This document shows, one piece after another, positions 28,941-38,508 of a stretch of 64,000 nt of DNA. Made by a program: the position numbers and the translations under genes. The notes under the pieces were generated by a model. The model made no database searches. It saw nothing but the letters and a program-made list of their open reading frames with translations, and was not told the origin of the DNA. This stretch comes from Flammeovirga kamogawensis (GTDB lineage: Bacteria; Bacteroidota; Bacteroidia; Cytophagales; Flammeovirgaceae): NCBI RefSeq assembly GCF_018736065.1, contig NZ_CP076129.1:744001-808000 (forward strand). Reading direction: 5' to 3'. How positions within the stretch are numbered: the stretch's first letter is position 1; the number at the start of each line of letters is the position of its first letter.

Positions 28941-31900
28941 TTAAAACTTCACTTCCACAGTCTCACCAGCAACCAAATCTTTTACAATTTTTTTACCGTT
29001 ATAAAGTAAAGTGCAAGGACCATTTTTAATTGCTGTAATACTTAATGTTTTTAGTTTTCCGTTTTTCCAGCTCATATCTACAGTGTAACCACCTCTCGCT
29101 TTTAAACCTTTTATATTCCCTTTTTTCCATGCTTGTGGCAACGCAGGAAGTATTTCTAAAGTTCCTGTTTGAGACTGTAAAAGCATTTCTGCCATACCTG
29201 CAGCACCACCCATATTTCCGTCTAACTGGAAAGGAGGGTGACCACAAAATAAATTGGCATAAGTGCCAGAAGCATGTGTACTTTCGTCTCCAAAGCCGAT
29301 AGGTTGTAATAATCTTCTGTACAATTTATAGGCTCTATCACCATCTTTTAATCGTGACCAAAAGTTGACTTTCCATGCTAAAGACCAACCAGTTCCGTTA
29401 TCTCCTCTTGCATTTAAACTTACTCTTGTCGCCTCAGCCCATTCTGGTGTTTTTTCTAAAGAAATTTGCTTTCCGGGATGTAAGGCATAAAGATGAGAAA
29501 CGTGTCTGTGTTTATTATTTGGATCATCTACGTCTTCCATCCATTCTTGTAATTGCCCCCATGAACCAATAGTAGGAGAAGCAATTTTATTTCTTACTGC
29601 TATAATTTCTTTCTTAAAATCTGCATCAGTTTCTAGTACTTCACAAGCTGCAATACAATTACTCATTAAATCCCATGCAATCTGATGATCCATAGCGGCT
29701 CCTTTAGAAATCCCACCGTGTTCTGGAGAGTAAGAAGGAGTAGAAACAAGTAAACCATTTTCATTTTCAGTAAGATAATCTACCCAAAATAAGGCCGCTT
29801 CTTTCATGATTGGATAAGCCTGATTTTTTAAAAATGCTTCGTCTTGTGTAAATTCATAATGCTCCCATAAATGTTGAGAAATCCAACCTGCCCCACCAGG
29901 AAAAAATCCCCAAGGAAATCCCCATCCAGAAGAAGTATATCCAAACGGATTGTTCATTGTACTTACTGTCCAACCTCTCGCATTAAAGAATTCTTTTGCC
30001 GTAATTTTACCCGGTTCTACAAGGCTTTCAATATAATCATTCAATGGCTCTTCACACTCACTCAAATTGACAACTTCAGCGGGCCAATATAACATTTGCT
30101 GATTGATATTCATGTGGTAATCACATGCCCAAGCAGGGTTAGTAGAATTGTTCCATTTCCCTTGTAAATGCATTGGCATTGTACCCGGTCTCGAAGAAGA
30201 AATCATTAAATAACGACTGAATTGAAAGTACAATTGTTCCAACCAGTAATCATTATTGCCTTTAGAATAAGCCAATAAACGTTGGTCTGTAGGTATCTCC
30301 TCCCCTTGTTTGTACCCTAAATCAAAGTCTACTCTTTCATATAGATTTTGATAATCTAAACGGTGTTCTTTTTGTATTTCTTCAAATGATTTCTCTTTTA
30401 AACGATGCAATACATGTTTATTTTCAGTTATAAAATCATTGCCTTTATAGGTTGGAAATTTATTTAGGTATTCTGTAGAAGCTACATGATACGCCACAAC
30501 GTATGTAGCATTTTCGATAGTAATTTTATTATCTACAAACTTTGTCTTACCATCTGATTCAATCTTCAAGCAAGTCTCAAATTGCATCCCGTTATCTTTC
30601 ACTTCTCCTTGAAAACTGTAAAGATTTTTCTTGAACGTTTCTTTATTTTTTTGGTGAGGTGTTTGGAATGAAATACTATAATTTTCAGGTAAATCACTTT
30701 CTAATTTATACACCATTAATTTTGATGGGTAATCTCCAAAATAAGTTCTCTTATACTGGTTATCACCAATATTATAAGTGATGTAACCTTCTGCCTTTTC
30801 AATATCTAAAACACGTTTATAATTTTCTACTTCTTCGGCATGGTCTACGGTAATCATCCAATCGCCCATAGTTTGTTGTGCCCCATAATCCCCAAAACTG
30901 CTTAAATCATTTTCACTTTTATGGAGTACCCCAGTTAACTCTTTTTGTGCTAACGTATGTGCTTCGTCAAATTTCCCTTCATCCAATAACTTTCTGACTG
31001 CGTCTAAATGTTTCCAAGCATCTTTTCTAACACCAAAATTGTAATTATCGTTACTGCCAGCTCCTCCACTCCAAAGTGTGCCTTCAGAAAATTGAATTTG
31101 TTCTTTATTTGTACCTCCAAAAAACATTGCCCCCATATAGCCATTACCAATAGGCAAAGCTTCAGACTGCCAATCTTTAGCAGGTTTATCGTACCATAAT
31201 CTTAATGCATTTTCTTCTTTATGTTCTGCTAAAAAAGAAGTTAAGGTTCTAGGCTCTCCTTTTAAATAGCCTAAAGAAATAAGAAACTTATCTGCATCAA
31301 TCATGGTCTGATAATGCATTTCTAAATTCATGTCTTTATTAAAAAAAGCATGCTCTTGATCTTGGTATAAAATAAGATCACAACGCACACCATTTTCTTC
31401 CATGTTTTTCTTAAACTCTTTCGCTAATGCCGGTTTAAATACTCTATCCTCAGTACCTAATAGGATCACAGTAGGCGGTGTTGTTTTATCAATGTTATGG
31501 TAAGGAGAAAAAGATTCCCAATATTCTTGTACTCTAGTGTAACCATATCCTTCTTTTCCATTATGAATTGCAGGGTTAAACAATACTAATGCTTCTGGTA
31601 TACAACTCACTGTTGTATCTTCACCTACTTCATTAAATCCTTTTACAGTGGCTAAAGCAGCAGCTACATGTCCGCCTGCAGAACCACCTCCAGCAAGTAT
31701 TTTATCGGCATTAATTCCATAATCAGTAGCATGAGTCCTCAGCCATCGCATGGCAGATTTACCATCTTTCACGCATTCTTGAGGTGAAGTACCATTGGCT
31801 TTATTAACTCTATACTGTGCACTAACTACCACTAAACCTCTAGACGCTAGATAGGCACTTTGTGCATAAAGTTGACTTGGTGCTCCTCCATTCCAACCTC

Positions 31901-32120
31901 CTCCATGAAAAAATAACAAGGCAGTAGTGTTGTCTGTTACTTTATGATTCGGAGGATAAAAAAAGTGCAATTTTAAATCTATATTATCAATAGTTTTATA
32001 AATCACTACTTTATCTGGTATGCTATTTTTCTGTGTGTTTTCTATCTCACCTTTAGGTTGATGGAATGAAAATAATCCAAATACACAGATTAATAATAAA
32101 AGTTGATAGTATGTTTTCAT
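28941..32120 (-). CDS. Fusion of alpha/beta-hydrolase esterase and GH95 glycosidase
   Basis: A 1059-residue exported protein with two enzymes in one chain. After a signal peptide, residues ~35-285 form a carbohydrate-esterase-like alpha/beta hydrolase: oxyanion motif HGGGW, nucleophile S147 in GGGSAGGH, acid D in GTEDRVF, and H in DQEHAFF. Residues ~305-1059 form a GH95 glycosidase: LPIGNGYMGAMFFGG at the start of the N-terminal beta domain, the asparagine pair N671/N673 in YHMNINQQM, and D967 in FQLDGNMGG. GH95 includes 1,2-alpha-L-fucosidases and alpha-L-galactosidases, both acting by inversion. Beside a sulfatase and near a GH50-like agarase, an alpha-L-galactosidase role on red-algal galactan is plausible but unproven. 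The esterase would remove acyl groups. Confidence 0.88.
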   Translation of the reverse strand: MKTYYQLLLLICVFGLFSFHQPKGEIENTQKNSIPDKVVIYKTIDNIDLKLHFFYPPNHKVTDNTTALLFFHGGGWNGGAPSQLYAQSAYLASRGLVVVSAQYRVNKANGTSPQECVKDGKSAMRWLRTHATDYGINADKILAGGGSAGGHVAAALATVKGFNEVGEDTTVSCIPEALVLFNPAIHNGKEGYGYTRVQEYWESFSPYHNIDKTTPPTVILLGTEDRVFKPALAKEFKKNMEENGVRCDLILYQDQEHAFFNKDMNLEMHYQTMIDADKFLISLGYLKGEPRTLTSFLAEHKEENALRLWYDKPAKDWQSEALPIGNGYMGAMFFGGTNKEQIQFSEGTLWSGGAGSNDNYNFGVRKDAWKHLDAVRKLLDEGKFDEAHTLAQKELTGVLHKSENDLSSFGDYGAQQTMGDWMITVDHAEEVENYKRVLDIEKAEGYITYNIGDNQYKRTYFGDYPSKLMVYKLESDLPENYSISFQTPHQKNKETFKKNLYSFQGEVKDNGMQFETCLKIESDGKTKFVDNKITIENATYVVAYHVASTEYLNKFPTYKGNDFITENKHVLHRLKEKSFEEIQKEHRLDYQNLYERVDFDLGYKQGEEIPTDQRLLAYSKGNNDYWLEQLYFQFSRYLMISSSRPGTMPMHLQGKWNNSTNPAWACDYHMNINQQMLYWPAEVVNLSECEEPLNDYIESLVEPGKITAKEFFNARGWTVSTMNNPFGYTSSGWGFPWGFFPGGAGWISQHLWEHYEFTQDEAFLKNQAYPIMKEAALFWVDYLTENENGLLVSTPSYSPEHGGISKGAAMDHQIAWDLMSNCIAACEVLETDADFKKEIIAVRNKIASPTIGSWGQLQEWMEDVDDPNNKHRHVSHLYALHPGKQISLEKTPEWAEATRVSLNARGDNGTGWSLAWKVNFWSRLKDGDRAYKLYRRLLQPIGFGDESTHASGTYANLFCGHPPFQLDGNMGGAAGMAEMLLQSQTGTLEILPALPQAWKKGNIKGLKARGGYTVDMSWKNGKLKTLSITAIKNGPCTLLYNGKKIVKDLVAGETVEVKF

Positions 32121-32125
32121 TTCAT

Positions 32126-32489
32126 TTAGTTTGTATTGCCGTACACTTCTATTTCACCAATTGATACTGGAAGTGTTTTATTTTTTAATATAAAAGTAAA
32201 GCGAATAAACCTCACTTTTGTAGTGTTTTTGATATTCCACTCAAGATACTGCTTTTGCATTGTATTACAATAGAAAGGTCCAATGTTAAGCTTGTATATT
32301 ATGGCTATTCCACCTACTTATATACCATTTAAGTAGGCTTTCCTTTTTCTCACTGAAAGTAAAAGTCCAATCTCTCTTAAGGTTAATTTCTTCTCTTTTA
32401 CTCTGCTCTTTATTTGGAGGAGAACATGATAAAACAAAGAAAATTAATAGTAAAAATATCGGGTGTTGCTTGACCATTTTTTTATGCAT
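32126..32489 (-). pseudogene. Decayed lipoprotein gene: GH2-like front joined to discoidin-like end
   Basis: The front (32489 to 32286) encodes a lipoprotein signal (lipobox VLSC) and then INLKRDWTFTFSEKK, which resembles the start of GH2-type glycosidases, before a stop. In another frame, the sequence from ~32306 down to 32126 reads the end of a discoidin-like domain (TKVRFIRFTFILKN, SIGEIEVYGN) and stops properly, 5 bp before the esterase-GH95 start. Front and end are thus next to each other with a frame change and the middle lost. It is a relic of a longer exported enzyme of this sulfatase/glycosidase locus. The GH2 assignment rests on few residues. Confidence 0.6.
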
Positions 32490-32586
32490 TGTTACAACAT
32501 AAATATCTTCAGAATTGTTGTAATAATTAAGTCATTATCAATTAAATGGTAACATAAAACGGTCAAAAATTAATAGGAAATATGTA

Positions 32587-32627
32587 ATTAAAAAGAAGCC
32601 CCATTATTTTTATAATAAAGGGCTTCT
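32587..32627 (-). terminator. Terminator of the sulfatase-DUF1080 unit
   Basis: AGAAGCCC (32594-32601) pairs with GGGCTTCT (32620-32627). On the minus strand a T run follows. It starts 5 nt after the DUF1080 gene stop, so the esterase-GH95 gene downstream needs its own promoter. Confidence 0.8.
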
Positions 32628-32631
32628 AATT

Positions 32632-33360
32632 TTATAATTCTGTAATCAAAATGTCTTTATAATGTACTTCAAAAGGAGCTCCATGATGTGCCTGAAGACA
32701 GATATAGCCCTCTTTTGCAACATCAGCTGTTTCTATAAAGTTGGCGGTTTCCACTCCATTCAAACGTATTCGAATTTCTCCACCATTAGCCATTACTTCA
32801 ATATCATTCCATCCTCCGTAATTAATCGTGTTTTCTACCAACTCACGTTCAGGCACATCTAAAAAAATGATAGGAAAGAGTTTTGGTTTAGGGTATCTAA
32901 AATGATCTTCTCTACATTCATCTACCAATGTTCCCCATAGCGGATAACGTTGATTCATATTTTTAGGCTTTACTTTTTCACCTGAGAAGTTAAACATTCC
33001 TTTTGCTCTACCGTAGCCTAAATCTGCTTGGTAAGCTGCTACATGAGGAGAATTTGGAATTCTAGACGCTCTAAAACTTATTCCTGCATTTGCAGAAGAA
33101 TCCTGATCAATAATTTTCACTTTCAAATTCAGCTTAAAATTTGCATACTTTTTAGCTGTATTTAAATAGTGCGTTTTCTTAAGAGGTTTATCTAAACTAC
33201 CTCCTATTATTGCTCCGTTTTCTATTCGAAACACCCCGTTATTACCTTCCCACCCTTCAAAGGTTTCTCCATTAAATAAAGACTTTTTCTGATGCTCTTG
33301 ATAAGTACAAGAAGTAATTATCAATAGTAGGAATAGTTTACAAATAAAGTTAGTCATCAC
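32632..33360 (-). CDS. DUF1080-family lipoprotein (3-keto-disaccharide hydrolase fold)
   Basis: A 242-residue protein with a lipoprotein signal (lipobox IITSC). It then forms one concanavalin-like beta-sandwich: SLFNGETFEGWEGNNGVFRI at the start, ENGAIIGGS, NAGISFRASR, GWNDIEVMANGGEIRIRLNG, and YICLQAHHGAPFEVHYKDI at the end. This is the full DUF1080 (PF06439) order, a fold linked to sugar hydrolysis or binding in Bacteroidota and Planctomycetota. It lies 24 bp downstream of the sulfatase, on the same strand, and is followed at once by a terminator. The two genes are probably one small operon for a sulfated glycan. Confidence 0.85.
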   Translation of the reverse strand: MMTNFICKLFLLLIITSCTYQEHQKKSLFNGETFEGWEGNNGVFRIENGAIIGGSLDKPLKKTHYLNTAKKYANFKLNLKVKIIDQDSSANAGISFRASRIPNSPHVAAYQADLGYGRAKGMFNFSGEKVKPKNMNQRYPLWGTLVDECREDHFRYPKPKLFPIIFLDVPERELVENTINYGGWNDIEVMANGGEIRIRLNGVETANFIETADVAKEGYICLQAHHGAPFEVHYKDILITEL

Positions 33361-33384
33361 GTTTTATAGTTATTGATAAAATAG

Positions 33385-34791
33385 TTATATTTTCTTTGAG
33401 GTAGATTGAGGTTGTGTCAATTGATACTCTGCATCATATAAATCTACTTGGTTTCTTCTCCATCTATTCCCTTCCATGTAAAGCATTTGAGGGCATGAGA
33501 TATCCCAATCTCCTAGTTCTTTTAGCATTTCTATCACAAGATCTCTGTTTTCTGCTGCCACATCATTTTGCTCCGAAGGGTCTTTATCGATATTAAAAAG
33601 TAATGGTAAACGATCTGGTAGGCGAATCAGTTTCCAATTTCCTTTTCTAATTCCAGCACTTATTGTAAAACGCCACATCATTGTTTCATGAGGATTTCCT
33701 TGTCTCTTTTTCGTGATATAAGGGTAAATATTTACACCATCTAATTTATCTTTCTTTGTAGTTTCCCCTCCTGCTAAATCCACAAAAGTAGGCACTAAAT
33801 CCAACGAAGAAACAGGTAAATCGTAATGTCCACTTTTTAAATGTTTTGGATATGAAATAACAAAAGGCACTCTAATTCCTCCCTCCAATAAAATTCCCTT
33901 TTGTCCATTATATGGTGCGTTGATAGAAGCATTATGATCACAAGGACCTCCATTATCACTAAAGAATACAATTACCGTATTATCATATACTTTCTGCTTT
34001 TTTAATTCTTTAATGATACGGCCTACATTTACATCTAAACGGTGAATCATTGCCGCATACGTACGTCTTTTTTCGTCTTTGATATCTTCATATAATGCTA
34101 AATCTGCATCGGTTGCTTGCATTGGAGCATGTGGAGCATTAAACGAAGCGAACAAGAAGAACGGATCTTTTTTATGTCTTTTGATAAAATCTACACACTC
34201 ATCTCCTTTATCATCTGTAATGTAAGTGATAGGTTGAGGAGCTTTAAAATTAGATTCAATTTTATATGGATAACCTTTGCCATTTTTCTTTGTAGGAAAG
34301 TAATTATGACCACCTCCTCGGTATCCCCAAAATTCATGAAAACCACGCTTTGTAGGATGAAATTGATCTGCTTCACCCAAATGCCATTTGCCAATTAACC
34401 CATTGGTATAACCAAGAGTAGCAAGTCGGTCGGCAATGGTTACTTCTTCTACAGGAACACCTACATAATTTTCATCAAACTGAGGTAAATCTACTATTGG
34501 GTTATTATCAAAGCCAAAGTTTACTTGGTTTCTTCCCGTTATTAAACCTGCTCTTGAAGGACCACATACTGGAGCAGAAACATATGCTTGGGTACATTGA
34601 ACTCCTTGTTCTGCAAGTGCATCAATATTTGGTGTTCTTATTTGTTTACTGCCATTAAAACCAACATCTGCATACCCTAAATCATCAGCAAGAATAATTA
34701 CAAAATTTGGTTTTTTATTTGTGTCTTGTGCATATAAGTTTAACGTAACTCCTTGAAAAAATAGGAGGATTAAAAAGAGTAGTCTGTTCAT
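33385..34791 (-). CDS. Exported S1-family sulfatase
   Basis: A 468-residue arylsulfatase-type enzyme with a signal peptide (1-~21). The metal/active-site start is visible (NFVIILADDLGYADVGFNG), as is the sulfatase signature PVCGPSRAGLITGR. C76 should be converted to formylglycine by a maturation enzyme not encoded here. The histidine/lysine region IGKWHLG and the metal site FSDNGGPCDHN complete the S1 core. It would remove sulfate esters from an algal polysaccharide. It forms an operon with the DUF1080 lipoprotein and lies near the GH95 fusion. The subfamily, and therefore the attacked position, cannot be read by eye. Confidence 0.93.
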   Translation of the reverse strand: MNRLLFLILLFFQGVTLNLYAQDTNKKPNFVIILADDLGYADVGFNGSKQIRTPNIDALAEQGVQCTQAYVSAPVCGPSRAGLITGRNQVNFGFDNNPIVDLPQFDENYVGVPVEEVTIADRLATLGYTNGLIGKWHLGEADQFHPTKRGFHEFWGYRGGGHNYFPTKKNGKGYPYKIESNFKAPQPITYITDDKGDECVDFIKRHKKDPFFLFASFNAPHAPMQATDADLALYEDIKDEKRRTYAAMIHRLDVNVGRIIKELKKQKVYDNTVIVFFSDNGGPCDHNASINAPYNGQKGILLEGGIRVPFVISYPKHLKSGHYDLPVSSLDLVPTFVDLAGGETTKKDKLDGVNIYPYITKKRQGNPHETMMWRFTISAGIRKGNWKLIRLPDRLPLLFNIDKDPSEQNDVAAENRDLVIEMLKELGDWDISCPQMLYMEGNRWRRNQVDLYDAEYQLTQPQSTSKKI

Positions 34792-34973
34792 TTCAATATT
34801 CTTTAAAGTGATACATAAAGATCATTGAAACAACTTTATTTTAGGAAATCATTTTGGTCAAATTATAGCATAATTTCGTCAGTTTGTTTATTGTGAGTTG
34901 TAAACGGCAATTATCTACTACTATTTTAGTACTGAACTTATTTATTATGTATTAAATTAATTTCACAAACTGT

Positions 34974-36308
34974 CTACAACAATCCCCTCGCTTTTATCTC
35001 TAAATACTTATTTATTGTATCTACAGTTAGGTTTTCTGGTGTACTTAAAATGGTATGGATACCATGCTGTTGTAACGCTTTAGCAATAACTCTTCTTTCC
35101 AAGATATTTTCTTCTTGCAATGCTTTTAAGTAAAAATCATTTACTGACTCTGCTTCTTTCTTTAATGCACTTTTTATTTCGGAATCTTCAAATAAAATGA
35201 CTACTAAAAGGTGTTTTTTAGCCAACCTTTTTAAATAAGGCAACTTTCTTTCTAAGCTTTCTTTGTGAGGTATATTTGTAAAGAAAATGAGTAAACTTCG
35301 TTGCTTTACTAAACTTCTTAAATGTGCACTTATCACCCCAAAATCTGTTTCTTTATAACTTGGCGAAAGGTTATAAAGTTTTTCTAAAACATGCTGCATC
35401 TGCCCTGATTTCCTTTGTGCCTTTAATGTCGTCTGGCTATCACTATTAAAAGCTGAAATCCCGATAAGGTCTTGTTTAGATTGTGCAATATGCAGTAAAA
35501 CCAAACTTGCATTAATAGAATAGTCCAAAAGTGTCATCCCATTAAAAGGCATTTTCATACTTCGTCCCATATCTAAAACAGCATACACTTGTTGTGCCTT
35601 TTCATCTTGGTAATGGTTTACCATTAATTGAGGGGAACGTGCTGTGGCTTTCCAATTTATTGAACGGAAATCATCCCCTGCAACGTATTCTTTTATCTGA
35701 TCAAATTCTTTTTGCTGTCCTAACCTTCTTACTTTTTTTACTCCTCCTTCCATATGGCCTGTATGAAAAGCCATTAATTCGAATTTTTTAAGTTTCTGAA
35801 AAGAAGGGTACACTTTTACTGCTTGTATTTCTTGCTCTTTCTTCACCTTTCTTCTTACTAAACCAATTCTTGATTTAACAAATAAAATAAGGTCTCCAAA
35901 AAAGTATTCCCCTCTTTCTGTAGGTCGAATTGTGTACGTAATCGACTTTTTATCACCCGAAGGCAACTTAAAATCAAAGTGTAAATTTCTTAACTGAAAC
36001 GGTATTGGTGCTTCATCAATCAATTCTATTTCTAAAGATTGAGTACTATTATTTTCTGTATAAAGTGTTACCGTATTCTCTTCTCCGTTAGAAAATCTTT
36101 CCGCACAAGAACGTTCGGTATGTAATCCTTTATCAAGAGAAAAAAGAAGATAGATATCTACGCTCGTTAGTAATACATATACTAATAACAAAAGCGACGT
36201 TATGCCAAATAAGAGAGGAATAAAATAAGATAGTACAAATAATACTACTGTTATACCTCCAACTTGATAGAAACGTTCAGAAAAGAATAATTGCTTATAA
36301 AATTTCAT
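34974..36308 (-). CDS. DUF58 (von Willebrand A-like) membrane protein
   Basis: A 444-residue protein with two N-terminal membrane helices (~15-55), a beta-rich middle, and the DUF58 core with the VRRLGQQKEFDQIKEYVAGD and DFRSINWKATAR motifs. A VWA-like region with a D-x-G-x-S metal site follows (AVLDMGRSMKMPF). DUF58 proteins are regular partners of MoxR AAA+ ATPases, and the MoxR gene lies 6 bp upstream on the same strand. It is the last gene of a six-gene minus-strand cluster. The partnership is thought to remodel or insert metal into client proteins; the client here is unknown. Confidence 0.9.
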   Translation of the reverse strand: MKFYKQLFFSERFYQVGGITVVLFVLSYFIPLLFGITSLLLLVYVLLTSVDIYLLFSLDKGLHTERSCAERFSNGEENTVTLYTENNSTQSLEIELIDEAPIPFQLRNLHFDFKLPSGDKKSITYTIRPTERGEYFFGDLILFVKSRIGLVRRKVKKEQEIQAVKVYPSFQKLKKFELMAFHTGHMEGGVKKVRRLGQQKEFDQIKEYVAGDDFRSINWKATARSPQLMVNHYQDEKAQQVYAVLDMGRSMKMPFNGMTLLDYSINASLVLLHIAQSKQDLIGISAFNSDSQTTLKAQRKSGQMQHVLEKLYNLSPSYKETDFGVISAHLRSLVKQRSLLIFFTNIPHKESLERKLPYLKRLAKKHLLVVILFEDSEIKSALKKEAESVNDFYLKALQEENILERRVIAKALQQHGIHTILSTPENLTVDTINKYLEIKARGLL

Positions 36309-36314
36309 GTATTA

Positions 36315-37301
36315 TTATCTTGGGACTTCTACAGTATGAATAATTCTATCTATTACACGGTCCATATTCTCCCCTTCCATCTCTTTCTCTGCCGTCATGA
36401 TTAAACGGTGTCTTAAAATTGGTTTTATAACATAAGCAATATCATCTGGTGTAACAAAATCTCTACCTTGCAAACATGCCCAAGCTTTTGATGCATTCAA
36501 TAACGCTACTCCTGCTCTTGGAGACGCTCCCAAATACAAGTCTTTATTTGTTCTAGTTATACGCACCAATTTAAGAATGTAATCAAGAATTTCTTCTTTC
36601 ACAATTACCTGTTTTGCTAAGTCTCTGAACTCTTTTAATCGCTCTCTGTTCAGCTTAAATTCTTCGATAATTAACTGTGTTGGCTGTTGGTGTTCATGGT
36701 GCATTTTTAAAACCTCTAGCTCATCTTGTTCTTCTGGATAGTCTAAATCTATTTTAAAAAGAAAACGATCGAGTTGAGCTTCTGGCAAAGGGTATGTTCC
36801 TTCTTGTTCTACTGGGTTCTGTGTACCAATTACTAAAAAGGGTTCTTCCATTTTATACCTAGTGCCATCATAAGTAATTTGTCTTTCTTCCATTACTTCA
36901 AATAAAGACGACTGTGTTTTTGCAGGTGCTCTATTTATCTCATCTACTAAAACAATGTTTCCAAAAATAGGTCCTTTTCTAAAATCAAAAGTATTTGAAG
37001 CGGCATTGTAAACATTTGTACCAATTACATCCGATGGCATTAAATCTGGCGTAAACTGAATACGAGAATACTCTCCTTCAATCATTATAGAAAGTGTTTT
37101 TGCCGTTAATGTTTTGGCCACTCCTGGTACACCTTCTAATAAAACATGACCATCGGCCAGGATAGCAGTTAATAATAAATCTATAGTTTTTTGTTGCCCC
37201 TTAACAACTTTACTAATTCCCTCTCTTAACTTATTTAAATCTTGAATTAGGGATGAAGTATCAATTCTATTTTCGAAGTTATTGATTGCGTTTTCTTCCA
37301 T
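36315..37301 (-). CDS. MoxR-family AAA+ ATPase
   Basis: A 328-residue cytosolic ATPase with the MoxR layout: Walker A as the MoxR variant GVPGVAKT, TPDLMPSDVIGTNVY, Walker B NIVLVDEINRAPAK, sensor GTQNPVEQEGTYPLPEAQLD, and the C-terminal lid with GASPRAGVALLNASKAWA and ALLRGR-like region ACLQGRDFVTPDD. It is 1 bp from the DUF4350 gene and 6 bp from the DUF58 gene, so translation is likely coupled. MoxR proteins act as chaperone-like ATPases with VWA-domain partners, matching the DUF58 neighbour. Confidence 0.95.
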   Translation of the reverse strand: MEENAINNFENRIDTSSLIQDLNKLREGISKVVKGQQKTIDLLLTAILADGHVLLEGVPGVAKTLTAKTLSIMIEGEYSRIQFTPDLMPSDVIGTNVYNAASNTFDFRKGPIFGNIVLVDEINRAPAKTQSSLFEVMEERQITYDGTRYKMEEPFLVIGTQNPVEQEGTYPLPEAQLDRFLFKIDLDYPEEQDELEVLKMHHEHQQPTQLIIEEFKLNRERLKEFRDLAKQVIVKEEILDYILKLVRITRTNKDLYLGASPRAGVALLNASKAWACLQGRDFVTPDDIAYVIKPILRHRLIMTAEKEMEGENMDRVIDRIIHTVEVPR

Positions 37302-37302
37302 T

Positions 37303-38508
37303 TTATATTTCTTTAGAATAAAAATTGTCTATTAATTTGTTGGCACTTATAAAGCCTCCGTCTGTTAGTGGATTGGTTATCTCCTTATCAACTGTTATAA
37401 AAAGCTGCCTTAATTCTTCTTCTTTAATACCTGATCTAAGCGATAGTAATACTATATCTTGGTCAATTTCATCGGTAGTTAAGTTGACATAATATTTGTT
37501 TCTGATATGATTAAGGAGGTATCTTTTTCTTTTTACAAGAATAGATTTATTCGTTCCATTAGTTACGTACAGATGGCTTAATGTTTTGATAAAACCGATA
37601 CTCTCGTTGGCTAGAGGTGTAATTTCCGGTAGTGGACGTTGTTCTCTTTTTGCTTCAAAAACAAGGTAAATGAGTAGTAATAAAAGCAGTAATTGAAGTG
37701 CCTCTTTTAGCCCTAGTTTAGAAAGTATAACTCTAAATAAAGACTGATGCCCAACACGTCCTAATGTATAATATTCTGTTCTGATATACTTTCCCTCTGG
37801 TAACGTGGTAATTATATCACTTATTAGTTTATAATTGCTGTTATTTAAGAGAGCTATATTAGTGAGTATTTTTGGTGTACTTAATAGGTAAATCGCTCCG
37901 TTTCCTACGCTAACTTTTATAAATACGGGAGTGTCATTTTCATTTTTTGCCAATACTTTAGTCGTAAAAGTATTGTAATTATTGAATGAGCTTATTAACT
38001 CAAAATCAGAAAAATACGCAACATTGTTTGCCGTTTTTAAACTTACAGAGTCAATCTCTAAATTCACACCGTTCTTTAAATCAAAATCTTTTATTTGAAT
38101 AGATGAATAGTTATTATCTGTAGTAAAACCTAAAGTATCTTTTAAAAGGCGGTTAAACTCTTCTGCAGCTAGTAAAATTGATCTACCATTCTTAGCCTCT
38201 CTTAACATTGATTCGATACTCACTTTATCTAATTCTAATTGATTACCTATAATGATAAGATTATTATCACTGTAGCTCTCAGATAAAGAATCATAAATTT
38301 CATAAGGTGTTAGACGTAGGTTTTCCACTTCCATCTTTACCTCTGGAGCCTTTAATAATTGTGTTAAGGCTGCAGTTCCATACGGACTACTTTCGAATGA
38401 TTTATAATGAATATCCCAATCCGTTTTTGTACCAGAGGTAAGTGTCAAAACAAGATAAAGAACGACAGCAATACCCAAGAATAAGTATTGTTTGTTAAAG
38501 TTTTTCAT
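37303..38508 (-). CDS. DUF4350-type membrane protein
   Basis: A 401-residue protein with an N-terminal membrane helix (~8-27), an extracytoplasmic alpha/beta region starting SFESSPYGTAALTQLL, and a second helix (~268-285, rich in leucine). A cytosolic helical tail follows. The SPYG.. start and the GNGAIYLLSTPKILTN segment match the DUF4350 family found in MoxR-DUF58 clusters. It overlaps the upstream gene by 14 bp and ends 1 bp before the MoxR gene. It probably belongs to the same membrane complex; its biochemical role is unknown. Confidence 0.82.
   Translation of the reverse strand: MKNFNKQYLFLGIAVVLYLVLTLTSGTKTDWDIHYKSFESSPYGTAALTQLLKAPEVKMEVENLRLTPYEIYDSLSESYSDNNLIIIGNQLELDKVSIESMLREAKNGRSILLAAEEFNRLLKDTLGFTTDNNYSSIQIKDFDLKNGVNLEIDSVSLKTANNVAYFSDFELISSFNNYNTFTTKVLAKNENDTPVFIKVSVGNGAIYLLSTPKILTNIALLNNSNYKLISDIITTLPEGKYIRTEYYTLGRVGHQSLFRVILSKLGLKEALQLLLLLLLIYLVFEAKREQRPLPEITPLANESIGFIKTLSHLYVTNGTNKSILVKRKRYLLNHIRNKYYVNLTTDEIDQDIVLLSLRSGIKEEELRQLFITVDKEITNPLTDGGFISANKLIDNFYSKEI

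Noticed and set aside
32286-32489. A stand-alone 67-residue lipoprotein gene
   Set aside because: The signal peptide is good, but the sequence after it stops abruptly and the DNA directly downstream encodes the end of another domain in a different frame, so a relic explains it better.
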